A stretch of DNA of 30,423 nt, from contig JAYOTG010000024.1 of assembly GCA_038150305.1 (NCBI GenBank), forward strand, positions 1-30,423, written 5' to 3'. Position 1 is the first letter of the stretch; the number at the start of each line of letters is the position of its first letter. A program made the position numbers and the translations under genes. The notes beneath the pieces are model-generated. The model saw only the letters and a program-made list of their open reading frames with translations, was not told where the DNA came from and made no database searches. Shown in pieces: positions 16,801 to 23,700 of the stretch. This stretch comes from MGIIa-L3 sp038150305 (GTDB lineage: Archaea > Thermoplasmatota > Poseidoniia > Poseidoniales > Poseidoniaceae).

Positions 16801-18549
16801 CGTCAGGTGGAATCCGTGCACCGTGATGGCGGCCTCGATTGGGTTGCCGTCAAGATCGGTGAAGGTGACCGGCGTTTCGATGAAGCGATCGTGGGTGGAC
16901 GTTTGTACCCGCGTGCTTGGACTCCCGCCCCAAAGGAAACTGCCGCCTCCCAAAGCATCCGAGGATCCCGTGCCGCCGCTGGCGTCGAAGGTACGAACGG
17001 TGGCCGTGGAAGCGTCATCGAGGCTAAGCCCGAGTTGATGGCGGTCCGCGAGCCAGTCGTGCACGTGGAGCGACGAGGCTTCAGCCTCGATTCCGGTTGT
17101 GCTGAGACGGGTGTCGAGGTTGTCGACGCTCAAGGTGCTGTGGTCCAGCACCACACCGGCGTTGCGGCCGTCGAGGCTGGACAGCATGGTCGAGGCAAGG
17201 TGCGTGGTGTCGAGGTGAACGCCAGTGGACAGGTTCGTCGCACTCAGCGCGTTTGTATGCATGGTCGCGTAACGGGCCACGAGGCCTTGGCTGGAGAGGT
17301 CGAAGGCGCTGTATCTGCGCTCAAGCACCACGTCACCCCAGACGTGATCGCCGGCCATGAGGTCAACGGCAGGGCCTTCACCTTGGCCGAGGTCAACATG
17401 CATGTCCTGAATCGACGTGTCCAGGTCGCGGAACAGCACACCACCCTCGCCGAGGACGGTCATCGTGTCGGCATCGAAGGTGCCCGTTCCCGTGGCTTCG
17501 AGGACGGGGCGTGTCGTGTTGACGGCGTGCAAGAGCACCTCGGTGAAGCCGGTGGTTCCCGATCCAGACACGTGAACGGTCGCGTTGTCAAGAGCAAGGC
17601 TTGCCGTGGAAAGATGGCAGGTGCCGCTGCACGGCAAATCGATGGCCTTCGTGGCCGCCCCACCGTCGCTGATGGACGCCGTGACGTTGCTGAGGCTCAA
17701 TCCAGCCACGTTCCGGCCCTGCAGGAGCGTGCCGGTGGTGCTGACGTCGAGCACGTCGACGGTCAAGGAGGTGGCATCGCTGGCGTCCACGGCCAACCCC
17801 GAGTCACGCACGGTCACGTCATGGGCGTCCAAGGTCGCTCCAGCCGAAGCACCAAGGGCAATCTTGTTTGATTCGGCCGTCAATCCGTGAATGGAGGCCG
17901 TTCCGCTGACGGCCTTGACGCCTTGGAGGGCGTCCTCCACCTCGAGGTTCGCGACGGAGGTGGCCCCCTCGGATTGGAGGCCGATGGACACGTTGTGCAG
18001 GCGAGCCTGGTTGAGCAGGTCAAGGGTTCCTTTGTTGCGCACCGCAAACACGTCGGCCTGTTCGACGTGAAGCGTGTCCACCTCGGCCGTGCCCGTTCCG
18101 GTGACGTCTACGCCGATGTAGCAGTTCTGGAGGGTCAGATCGTTGGCCTCCAGGGATCCTTCGAGGTGAAGGCAGGTCTCAGCACGCTCGATGACGGTCC
18201 TGTTGAGGAAGGCACTCGAACTGCTGTCAACGACGAGGCCCGGCCAGAGGCCGGAGCCGTGTGAGCCCTGAGACGTCACGGGAGCGGTGGAGGTGAAGCG
18301 CGCATCCTCGGCGATCACCGCACCGCCGTTGACGACGTGGATGGCATAGGTGTCCGCATCCACCACGGTGCCCGCCTCAAGGGTGAGCACGGCAGGGCCT
18401 TCGACGGTCAGGTTCCCTGTGAGGGTCACGTCGCCGCTCCACGTGGTGTTGGTCACGATGGATGCATCCGAAGCACCCGCCGTGGGCAGGGCAGGAGCCC
18501 ATGCAGCAAGGACGAGGAGCAACAGCAGGGCGGTGGCTCGACGACGCAT
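13870..18549 (-). CDS. Giant beta-helix surface protein with TSP3 repeats and C-terminal TM anchor
   Basis: A 1559-residue exported protein. The signal peptide is MRRRATALLLLLVLAAWAPA with likely cleavage after PTAGA. A long right-handed beta-helix-like region follows (about 20-550), rich in short Val/Leu/Thr/Asp strands and N-x-S/T sites, for example DLTLQNCYIGVDVTGTG. A carboxypeptidase-regulatory-like domain (about 555-620: VTFTDLDGNPIEAAITVHG) separates it from a second beta-helix stretch (about 660-1330). Near the C-terminus is an Ig/PKD-like domain (SYDWTVRDDTG), then TSP3-type Asp repeats (YDLDDDGDGIRD, DQDDDGDGIPD), a TM segment (VGLIALTVFVLLGLVLLL) and a short basic-then-acidic tail (RRRGGGG). 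The start at 18549 is set by a TATA box 25-27 nt upstream. Predicted: a long rod anchored in the membrane and projecting outward; the partner is unknown. Confidence 0.9.
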   Translation of the reverse strand: MRRRATALLLLLVLAAWAPALPTAGASDASIVTNTTWSGDVTLTGNLTVEGPAVLTLEAGTVVDADTYAIHVVNGGAVIAEDARFTSTAPVTSQGSHGSGLWPGLVVDSSSSAFLNRTVIERAETCLHLEGSLEANDLTLQNCYIGVDVTGTGTAEVDTLHVEQADVFAVRNKGTLDLLNQARLHNVSIGLQSEGATSVANLEVEDALQGVKAVSGTASIHGLTAESNKIALGASAGATLDAHDVTVRDSGLAVDASDATSLTVDVLDVSTTGTLLQGRNVAGLSLSNVTASISDGGAATKAIDLPCSGTCHLSTASLALDNATVHVSGSGTTGFTEVLLHAVNTTRPVLEATGTGTFDADTMTVLGEGGVLFRDLDTSIQDMHVDLGQGEGPAVDLMAGDHVWGDVVLERRYSAFDLSSQGLVARYATMHTNALSATNLSTGVHLDTTHLASTMLSSLDGRNAGVVLDHSTLSVDNLDTRLSTTGIEAEASSLHVHDWLADRHQLGLSLDDASTATVRTFDASGGTGSSDALGGGSFLWGGSPSTRVQTSTHDRFIETPVTFTDLDGNPIEAAITVHGFHLTSDVNGAATLPLLSGGSVVVALADGAGVSDELYGGQSGQRIQVPVLPNGDWVLPSGVDAVLGARPDGSAHVLNGDLTVRQGASLTLDGTTLELAAGHTADIETGAVLQGHEGRLIADQVSALGSADLRGEAGRLLIDGPLSWSCTSGTTSTGVELLGPVTLTPGCEVTLLDGAVNASVTAMTSARLELKSRMTVEVLDVGQPVAGVSILVAGDLSVTDASGRVEGATTALLVDETGTTQTGVVMVRMDRNGRSDSVAWDTSGPLNHRFMSSSLDSGTLSGWTILEAQWSPYHLDGDLTVASDGTLTLRDGVLLRIADGVVIDVKGSLDVASATLQGPGAGARWGGLLVDGDVETEVTLRGARLLEASPAFQHHGPGEVQMTSTTLARSSGADVLIEVLPNAQGSLNLVDVTLRDAGGACMRAQGPNIDLTVNGLLFDGCGDEAAWWRDLDVTASNLTVGAGAESGMHLSGVRGSVEGVDATAHDGPGASMHLEDIDEDLRLVDLTLVAGQGTAALTGGPNRALNLDGVHISGAPGLDVDDSAGVLQNLVFDGPGTGTALIAHHGRSTPLEVHGLAISGYALGLDAHADSNEDPAPLRVHGATIQADVAVAADGHPVDLHNAVLLGSVQLADATVKAVGGSIDLDQTTVLGDGVLERWITQRLVAERDGVPSVGAWTATPSLPNDAAHAVQGQGAAVDLILLVGLVDASEALTTDEASVLLDVVGSPPVEATVTLGAGPITLSVLGNQAPSVSFERPISGARVMESTPIEAQLSVEDDHEAVSDLSYDWTVRDDTGVIMMRSNDALAWNITDLPADLYLIEVVVTDAYGASTTVLLDVEVTPLDTDGDWTASCSELTWYDEQTATPCGPDVYDLDDDGDGIRDTRDAFPMDACATVDTDEDGQPDDVDCPPGQSTWLVADQDDDGDGIPDTMEGVSQDDGPSSVGLIALTVFVLLGLVLLLRRRGGGGHLAEKDLVHL

Positions 18550-18569
18550 GCCTTCCGCTGGTCGCAGAC

Positions 18570-18577
18570 GCATATCA
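18570..18577 (-). promoter_or_regulatory. TATA box for the beta-helix surface protein gene
   Basis: On the minus strand the element reads ttgatatg, centred about 25 nt upstream of ATG 18549. This implies a leaderless transcript and rules out the ATG at 18573, which falls inside the element. It also gives the surface-protein gene its own promoter, separate from the ribosomal operon and tRNA-Pro upstream. Confidence 0.6.
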
Positions 18578-18601
18578 AGTCAACATGTCGCTGAGCAGGA
18601 G

Positions 18602-18676
18602 TGGGCCCGTCCGGATTTGAACCGGAGTCTGACGGCCCCCAGCCGCCAAGTATAGGCCAAGCTAACCCACGGGCCC
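18602..18676 (-). tRNA. tRNA-Pro, anticodon GGG
   Basis: The cloverleaf folds by hand. The acceptor stem is GGGCCCG/CGGGCCC. The D-arm contains G18-G19. The anticodon stem is GGCGG/CCGTC with loop CTGGGGG, placing GGG at 34-36 followed by G37 as is usual for proline tRNAs. The variable loop is AGAC and the T-arm is TCCGG-TTCAAAT-CCGGA. The discriminator is A73. CCA is not encoded, in contrast to tRNA-Arg in this window, so it must be added after transcription. There is no intron. The 5' end is 12 nt after the rpoN stop and no TATA box is visible between them, so it is probably processed from the ribosomal operon transcript. Confidence 0.92.
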
Positions 18677-18688
18677 CTGTGTTCCTGC

Positions 18689-18895
18689 TCACCGATGTCG
18701 TGCAGCACTGTACGTGGCAACGTCCTCGAGGAGGTCGATGTGACCGATGTACATGCGGCGGCAGCAGTAGCGCTCCAGCCCGACGTCGTCGAGCGCTTGC
18801 GCGGGCTCCATGCCACCGTCAACCTTCGCGTTGTATTCTTCCCAGACGTGAGCCACGATGGACCCACAGCTGAAGCAACGAACTGGAATGATCAT
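18689..18895 (-). CDS. rpoN: RNA polymerase subunit N (Rpb10 homologue)
   Basis: A 68-residue protein that matches the archaeal/eukaryotic Rpb10 family along its length: MIIPVRCFSCG at the start and LERYCCRRMYIGHIDLLED near the end. The zinc is held by C7, C10, C44 and C45. The subunit helps assemble the Rpo3/Rpo11 platform of RNA polymerase. It is the usual partner of uS9 in archaeal operons. It lies 11 nt after the rps9 stop, so it shares that transcript; tRNA-Pro follows 12 nt later. Confidence 0.97.
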   Translation of the reverse strand: MIIPVRCFSCGSIVAHVWEEYNAKVDGGMEPAQALDDVGLERYCCRRMYIGHIDLLEDVATYSAARHR

Positions 18896-18906
18896 TTCAA
18901 CTCACC

Positions 18907-19338
18907 TCAACGGTACGACTTCTGCTTCTTGCGGCGAGCGCCACGGCCGAGTTGGTGCTTGGGCTCCTTTCGGCGTGGGTCGTTGACCAGCAACGAGCGG
19001 TCGAAACGCAGGAATTCGTCACGCAATTCCGTGTCTTGTCCCTCTGCTCCACCGTTGTAGAGCACGAGGCCGCGCGCAATGGCGGTGCGGATGGCGTCGG
19101 ATTGACCCATGATGCCACCGCCGTGGGTGACCACGTTGATGTCCACCTTGCTCAGGCGGTTCATCGCGTCAGCGATGATCAACGGCTCCATCGCCTTGCG
19201 GCGGGAGAGCGCGGGCTGCAGGATCTCGATGGGGGAGCTGTTCACGCGAACGCGGCCCTTGCCAGGCTTCACCGTGGCACGGGCGATCGCGGTCTTACGC
19301 TTCCCGGAGGATTCGACGGACTTCTTCTTCTTCGCCAT
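18907..19338 (-). CDS. rps9: Small ribosomal subunit protein uS9
   Basis: A 143-residue protein beginning MAKKKKSVESSGKRKTAIAR, with the family signature THGGGIMGQSDAIRTAIARG and the conserved C-terminus GRGARRKKQKSYR, whose last residues reach the P-site tRNA in known ribosomes. The length is normal for archaea with a slightly longer Lys-rich N-terminus. The ATG overlaps the rpl13 stop (TGATG), which indicates translational coupling and favours ATG 19338 over the GTG one codon upstream. Confidence 0.98.
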   Translation of the reverse strand: MAKKKKSVESSGKRKTAIARATVKPGKGRVRVNSSPIEILQPALSRRKAMEPLIIADAMNRLSKVDINVVTHGGGIMGQSDAIRTAIARGLVLYNGGAEGQDTELRDEFLRFDRSLLVNDPRRKEPKHQLGRGARRKKQKSYR

Positions 19339-19823
19339 CACTGTTCACCTCCCCAGCGGTGCGCGGGGGCACCGAGGCCGGCGCTGATGTCCCCGAGGCT
19401 CATGTAGCGGTCGGGGAGCGGGCGCTCAAACGCGGAGCGGTCGCCGGCGGCGTGGCCGTCGGGCAAGTCGCCGTCCAAGTGGGACGGGCAGCCAATCTCC
19501 ACACGCAGGTTGCGGAGGGCGCGGCGGCCGCTGGACTTCTTCTGGTACGGCAGCATGCCGCGCACGGTCCGCTTGAGGATCATGTCGGGCATACGTGGGA
19601 AGTACGGACCCTTGCGGGCGTGGTTCAGTTCGTACTTGGCGTGGTAGTTCGCCATGATGGAAACTGGACTTCCGGTCACGATGGCCTTCTCAGCGTTGAC
19701 GATGACGACCCTGTCCTCGCGACCGTCACGGGCCGCCTTCTGAAGCAGGTCGGCCACGGCGCTGGCCAAGCGGCCGAGGATGGCGCCGTCGGCGTCGTAG
19801 ACGTAGGTGGTGGTCTCAGGCAA
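19338..19823 (-). CDS. rpl13: Large ribosomal subunit protein uL13
   Basis: A 161-residue protein with the archaeal uL13 pattern: YDADGAILGRLASAVADLL, VIVNAEKAIVTG, and the core KGPYFPRMPDMILKRTVRGM followed by LPYQKKSSGRRALRNLRVE. The apparent start is TTG at 19823. It overlaps the end of rpl18e by eight bases and is preceded by a GGGGTGG box about 7 nt upstream, so a non-ATG coupled start is plausible. No in-frame ATG occurs near it. It is the second gene of the eL18-uL13-uS9-RpoN operon. Confidence 0.96.
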   Translation of the reverse strand: MPETTTYVYDADGAILGRLASAVADLLQKAARDGREDRVVIVNAEKAIVTGSPVSIMANYHAKYELNHARKGPYFPRMPDMILKRTVRGMLPYQKKSSGRRALRNLRVEIGCPSHLDGDLPDGHAAGDRSAFERPLPDRYMSLGDISAGLGAPAHRWGGEQ

Positions 19824-20181
19824 GGATAACCACCCCTGATCCCTTTGGGTTCTCGTCCATCAGCTCTCGGAGGCTCATCACGCGGCCTCCGGCGGCTTCG
19901 ACCTTGGCACGTGCGCCCGCGCTGACACTGTAGGCGACGATGGTGGGTGCGCCGGCGACGTCGCCAGAGCCGAGCAACTTGCCCGGCACCACGACGGTCG
20001 CTCCCTCAGGAGCGTACCGGCTCACTCGGCTCAGGTTGGGCTGTGCCCAGTTGGAACGGCTCTTGGAGAGCCGCAGAGCCACATCTCGCCAAAGCGCAGC
20101 GCCGGTGTCACGTGACTTGGCCTTGAGCTGGTCGATCAAATCGACCAGGTCGGCGTTTGTCTTGTTCTTCGGCTTGCTCAT
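19816..20181 (-). CDS. rpl18e: Large ribosomal subunit protein eL18
   Basis: A 121-residue protein of the archaeal/eukaryotic eL18 family: MSKPKNKTNADLVDLIDQLK, then LWRDVALRLSKSRSNWAQPN, SRYAPEGATVVVPGKLLGSG and the C-terminal VMSLRELMDENPKGSGVVIL. ATG 20181 is chosen over the longer reading because it matches the family start and is preceded by GAGGGAG five bases upstream. This is the first gene of the ribosomal operon; a TATA-like element near 20232 would give a short leader. Confidence 0.97.
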   Translation of the reverse strand: MSKPKNKTNADLVDLIDQLKAKSRDTGAALWRDVALRLSKSRSNWAQPNLSRVSRYAPEGATVVVPGKLLGSGDVAGAPTIVAYSVSAGARAKVEAAGGRVMSLRELMDENPKGSGVVILA

Positions 20182-20227
20182 TTTGACTCCCTCGATGCGT
20201 GAAGCAACGCTCGCGACCGACCCTCCC

Positions 20228-20236
20228 GTTATGAAG
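20228..20236 (-). promoter_or_regulatory. TATA-like element of the ribosomal protein operon
   Basis: On the minus strand ttcataacg is centred about 50 nt upstream of the rpl18e ATG, so a start site about 25 nt downstream would leave a leader of about 25 nt holding the GAGGGAG ribosome-binding site at 20187-20193. Unlike several other genes here, this operon would have a leadered mRNA. Confidence 0.45.
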
Positions 20237-20275
20237 GCACCGATGCCCCAAAAGGGGCCACAGGGGCGCAGGACC

Positions 20276-20719
20276 TCACTCGAGGAGGACGTCGCCCTTC
20301 GCATCGAGGAGTTCAACGGTCAAGCCGGCAGCCCTGCTCTGGACCACGATTTCGTGGTGCAGCGTGTCCGAGAAGTCGTCCAAGGCGCCAAGGGCCGTGA
20401 TGCCGGCCACGTCGGTGAGTTGGTCGATGAGGTGGTTGAGCACGCACGAGACGCCGTAGGCTTGCCCTGCACGGAAGGCGTGATCCACGCCTCCAATCTC
20501 GGGGTCTTCGGCCTTCATCCGGAGCATGACCTGCTGCGAATAGGCCACCAACGCACCGTAGAGCGCCTCGATGATTTGGGCGGCCTCGATGTCGTCCAGA
20601 AGCATCTGGGCGTGCGCCAGCCCAGCACGCACGGCACGACCGTACGTGGCATGGGCTCCAATGAGGTCGGTGGTTTCCTGCTGCATGGCTTGGTCGATCA
20701 AGACCTTCCAATCGTCCAT
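20276..20719 (-). CDS. Helical soluble protein of unknown function
   Basis: A 147-residue protein, mostly helical: MDDWKVLIDQAMQQETTDLI, RAVRAGLAHAQMLLDDIEAA, IIEALYGALVAYSQQVMLRM and a C-terminal acidic strand (LTVELLDAKGDVLLE). No signal peptide, TM or catalytic motif is visible; a single Cys lies in YGVSCVLNHLIDQL. The fold may be a helical bundle, but no family is recognised. It lies between the giant surface-protein gene (64 nt) and rpl18e (94 nt) on the same strand, and no clear TATA box precedes it. Confidence 0.72.
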   Translation of the reverse strand: MDDWKVLIDQAMQQETTDLIGAHATYGRAVRAGLAHAQMLLDDIEAAQIIEALYGALVAYSQQVMLRMKAEDPEIGGVDHAFRAGQAYGVSCVLNHLIDQLTDVAGITALGALDDFSDTLHHEIVVQSRAAGLTVELLDAKGDVLLE

Positions 20720-20754
20720 GCTGACGCTCTGGCGCCCAACCCCTTCAACGTTCG

Positions 20755-20770
20755 GCCGTCCGAGGACGGC
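20755..20770 (-). terminator. Short perfect hairpin after the giant TSP3 gene
   Basis: GCCGTCC and GGACGGC form a perfect inverted repeat of seven bases with a two-base gap (in practice six pairs and a four-base loop), 13 nt downstream of the stop of the giant surface-protein gene. There is no T-run after it, so termination is only a possibility; it may instead mark or protect an mRNA end. Confidence 0.3.
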
Positions 20771-20783
20771 GTCGGTTGGGGAA

Positions 20784-23700
20784 TCAGATGCTGAAGCCGC
20801 TGTCGTCCTGGCCGTCGTCTTGGCCGGCTTGACGGACCGAACCGTCGGCCGCCACGAACTCGCCGGCCTTCGTCTGCTTGTCGTACAAGTTGACGACTTC
20901 CTTGCGGACGCTGGTCTCGACCGCTTCCTCGCCCAAGGCGCGGGTCAGCGAGCCCTGGATGGCACCCAAGGTGCCGAGGGCGCGATCGCGGTGGCTTGCG
21001 TCGATGGTGTGGTCGGAGTAACGGGCTTCTTCGAAGATCGTCAAGAAGTCGTCCAACTGGTCGCTTGGGACCATGCTGAAGGCCGCGCGAACTGCGGTTT
21101 CGAACTCCCGCGTGGTCTCGAAGACCTTCTTCATGAAGCCGTACTTGCGGAAGTGCTTGACGAGGCTCTTGTAGCCTTCAAAGATGGCTGCGATGTACTC
21201 GTTCGACGTCTCAAGCTGCCACGCCATCGTGGAGATGAGGCCGCGCAACTGGTCGACTTGTCGACGGGAGCGCGAACGCTCGTAGATCAACGCGCCTGCA
21301 ATCAGCAGGGCCACGAGGATCACCGAGAGGCTCAGCACCACCGAAGTGGAGAAGAAGCCGTCACCGGCGGTTTCCACGGCTTCGAGGTAGGTCACCTCGT
21401 GCGTGATGTTGTCCGTGGACTCGGCGAAGTAGACGCTGCCGGCGTAGTAGGCGATGATGCGCCAGTTGCCGTCGCACGGTTCGCCGGCACAGGTCTTGCC
21501 GGTGTAGGCCCACGTGAACTCAGCACGGCCTTGCTCGTTGGTAATCGAACGGTTACGGCCTTCCGTGACCCAACCGTTCTCTTCGGTGGACCAGTACTGG
21601 CGGGCGAAGGTGATCTCCTCGTTCTCCACGGCGACGTTGATGCGGTCGCGGAGCAGGGCCACTTGTCCGTAGACTTCGTCGCCTTCGTCGACGCCGTTGT
21701 CGCCGACCTTGCTCCAGGATTCCAGCACCTGGAGGTCGATGCGCGAGCGTACCAGCACGGTCAGGTCCATGGAGGAGCCGTTCAACACATTGGAAATGTC
21801 CTTGTCACAGCCGCCGGGCACGTTTCGGTCCGGCTCAAAGGCCACGCGCAGGGTTCGGAACCCTTCGAGCTTGCCGCCCGTGGTTTCCACGCCCTTGAGC
21901 GAGGGGTTCTGATCAGGATCACCGCTGAACCATTCGATGGTGCCGTCCAAATCGCTGGTCCTGATCGTGGAGATCGGCCGGACGTTTTCCTCGGGGTCGA
22001 GGTAGATGTTCAGGCACTTTCCGCCCACGGTTGCGCCGTTGGCCTGCAAGAGGCGGGCGTCCACGTGGAAGGACTCCTTCAGGTACAGCACCGGGTAGGT
22101 GGAACCGTTCTGCAGCGTGTAGGATTCCACGCTGGAGCGGAACGGACCGACTTCGGTGATGGCCAGCGTCGAGTTGCTGAACACGGCAAACTCGGTCTGC
22201 ACAGTCTTGTTCTCGTAGCGGTAGGCGTCGTTGTTGTCGAAGGAGGAGTAGGTCACCGTCACCTTCGCCTTGCCGGCCAACACGCCGGTCAGCGGGCAGG
22301 TGATGGCGAACTTACCGTCCGAGTTGGTCACGTCGTTCAGGCAAGCTACAGGCCCGGACTGACCGTTGACCATCTCGTAGTTGACACGCACCAAGCGGTT
22401 GGTGATGGCCGTGCCCAACTCGTCTTCGAGGGTCCCGGTCACGACCATTGGCTTGGACACCGTCTCGCCCGTCAGCGGGTCAATCTCGCTGGTGTAGACA
22501 ATCTGGTCGTCAACCTCGAGGCTGGTGCGGCCAATCAGCGCAAAGCCGTTCGCGTTGTGGGTCATGACGACGCGGAAGTGGTCGTTGCCCGGCACGCTGG
22601 TGCAGGTGTCCCACACGCCCTGGATGCCGAGGGTGGTCACGTCAAGCGGCGCGCAGCCCTCGTTGGGCAGGTTCTCCTCAAAGCGCAGGATGACGTCCAC
22701 GGGTCCGAATCCGTCCGGCAGGAAGGACTCGGGGTCCTCACGCAGGAGGGCGGGATCCAGCGGCGTGATGTCGGCGCGCAGGCAGCCAACGCTCTCTTCA
22801 CGGCTGAGGCCGTCCTTGTCGACGTCGCGGTCGGCGAAGCCGTCGCCGTTGGCGTCGTAGAAGCACAGGTGGGAACCGTCTGGCTGTGGTTCCGGCAGCG
22901 AGATCAGACCAGCACTTGGCGCCAAGGTGGCGATGTGCTGCCGGTGCTGGATGCCTTCGAAATCGGTGCCTTCGAAGATGACGTCCACGAGGCCACCCGA
23001 CGGTGGGTTCGCGCCGTCCAAAGCCGCACCGATGGCGTCCCTGTCCCGCGTTTTCCCGTCGTCTTTGACCTGAGCGGTGAAGTCCCATCGATCGCCCGAT
23101 TGCCGATAGGCAGGGTCGCTGTCGACCACGGCCATGTACGTCCTCGAAACGATCCAGACGTCTTGGATGACGGTGCTGCCCTTGAGCAAGGGGTCGCCGC
23201 CAAAGGCGAAGGTCAACGTGAACTGACCGAGCGGATCGTTGGCGCTGACGTTGAAGGGCACGTCGAACAGGCCGTTGGCGTCGGTGAAGTTCACACCTGT
23301 TCGGCCGTCGCCGGACCACGTCCAGTTCACCGGCATGTCGGGGACGGGCCTGAGGGCGTTGTCCACGAGCTTGGCCTGGATGGTGGTCGAGGAGTTGCGG
23401 TAGAGGCGCGGCACCGAGGTCGTCAGGAAGTCGGTGGTCCCGACGACGGTGACGTTGATGTACGCGCCCGTCTGAGCCAGGGTGGTCGAATTACCGGTGT
23501 AGTAGTACGCCGAGTTCGTGAAGTCCACGCGCATGCCGTAGGTGCCCGAGCTGTACTGACTGAACCACGTCCAGTTGTACGCGTAACGGGCCTCGCCGTC
23601 GCTGATGGTCGGCCGGCCCGCGAAGGCCGTCTCCTGAGCGCCGAGGAACTGTCCGTTGTTGTCGATGTCGACCTGCAGGGCCACGGGATCAGCGTCCCAT

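Noticed and set aside
13870..18549. Archaeosortase (PGF-CTERM-like) sorting signal at the C-terminus
   Set aside because: A TM segment and basic tail are present but no PGF or similar tripeptide precedes the span.
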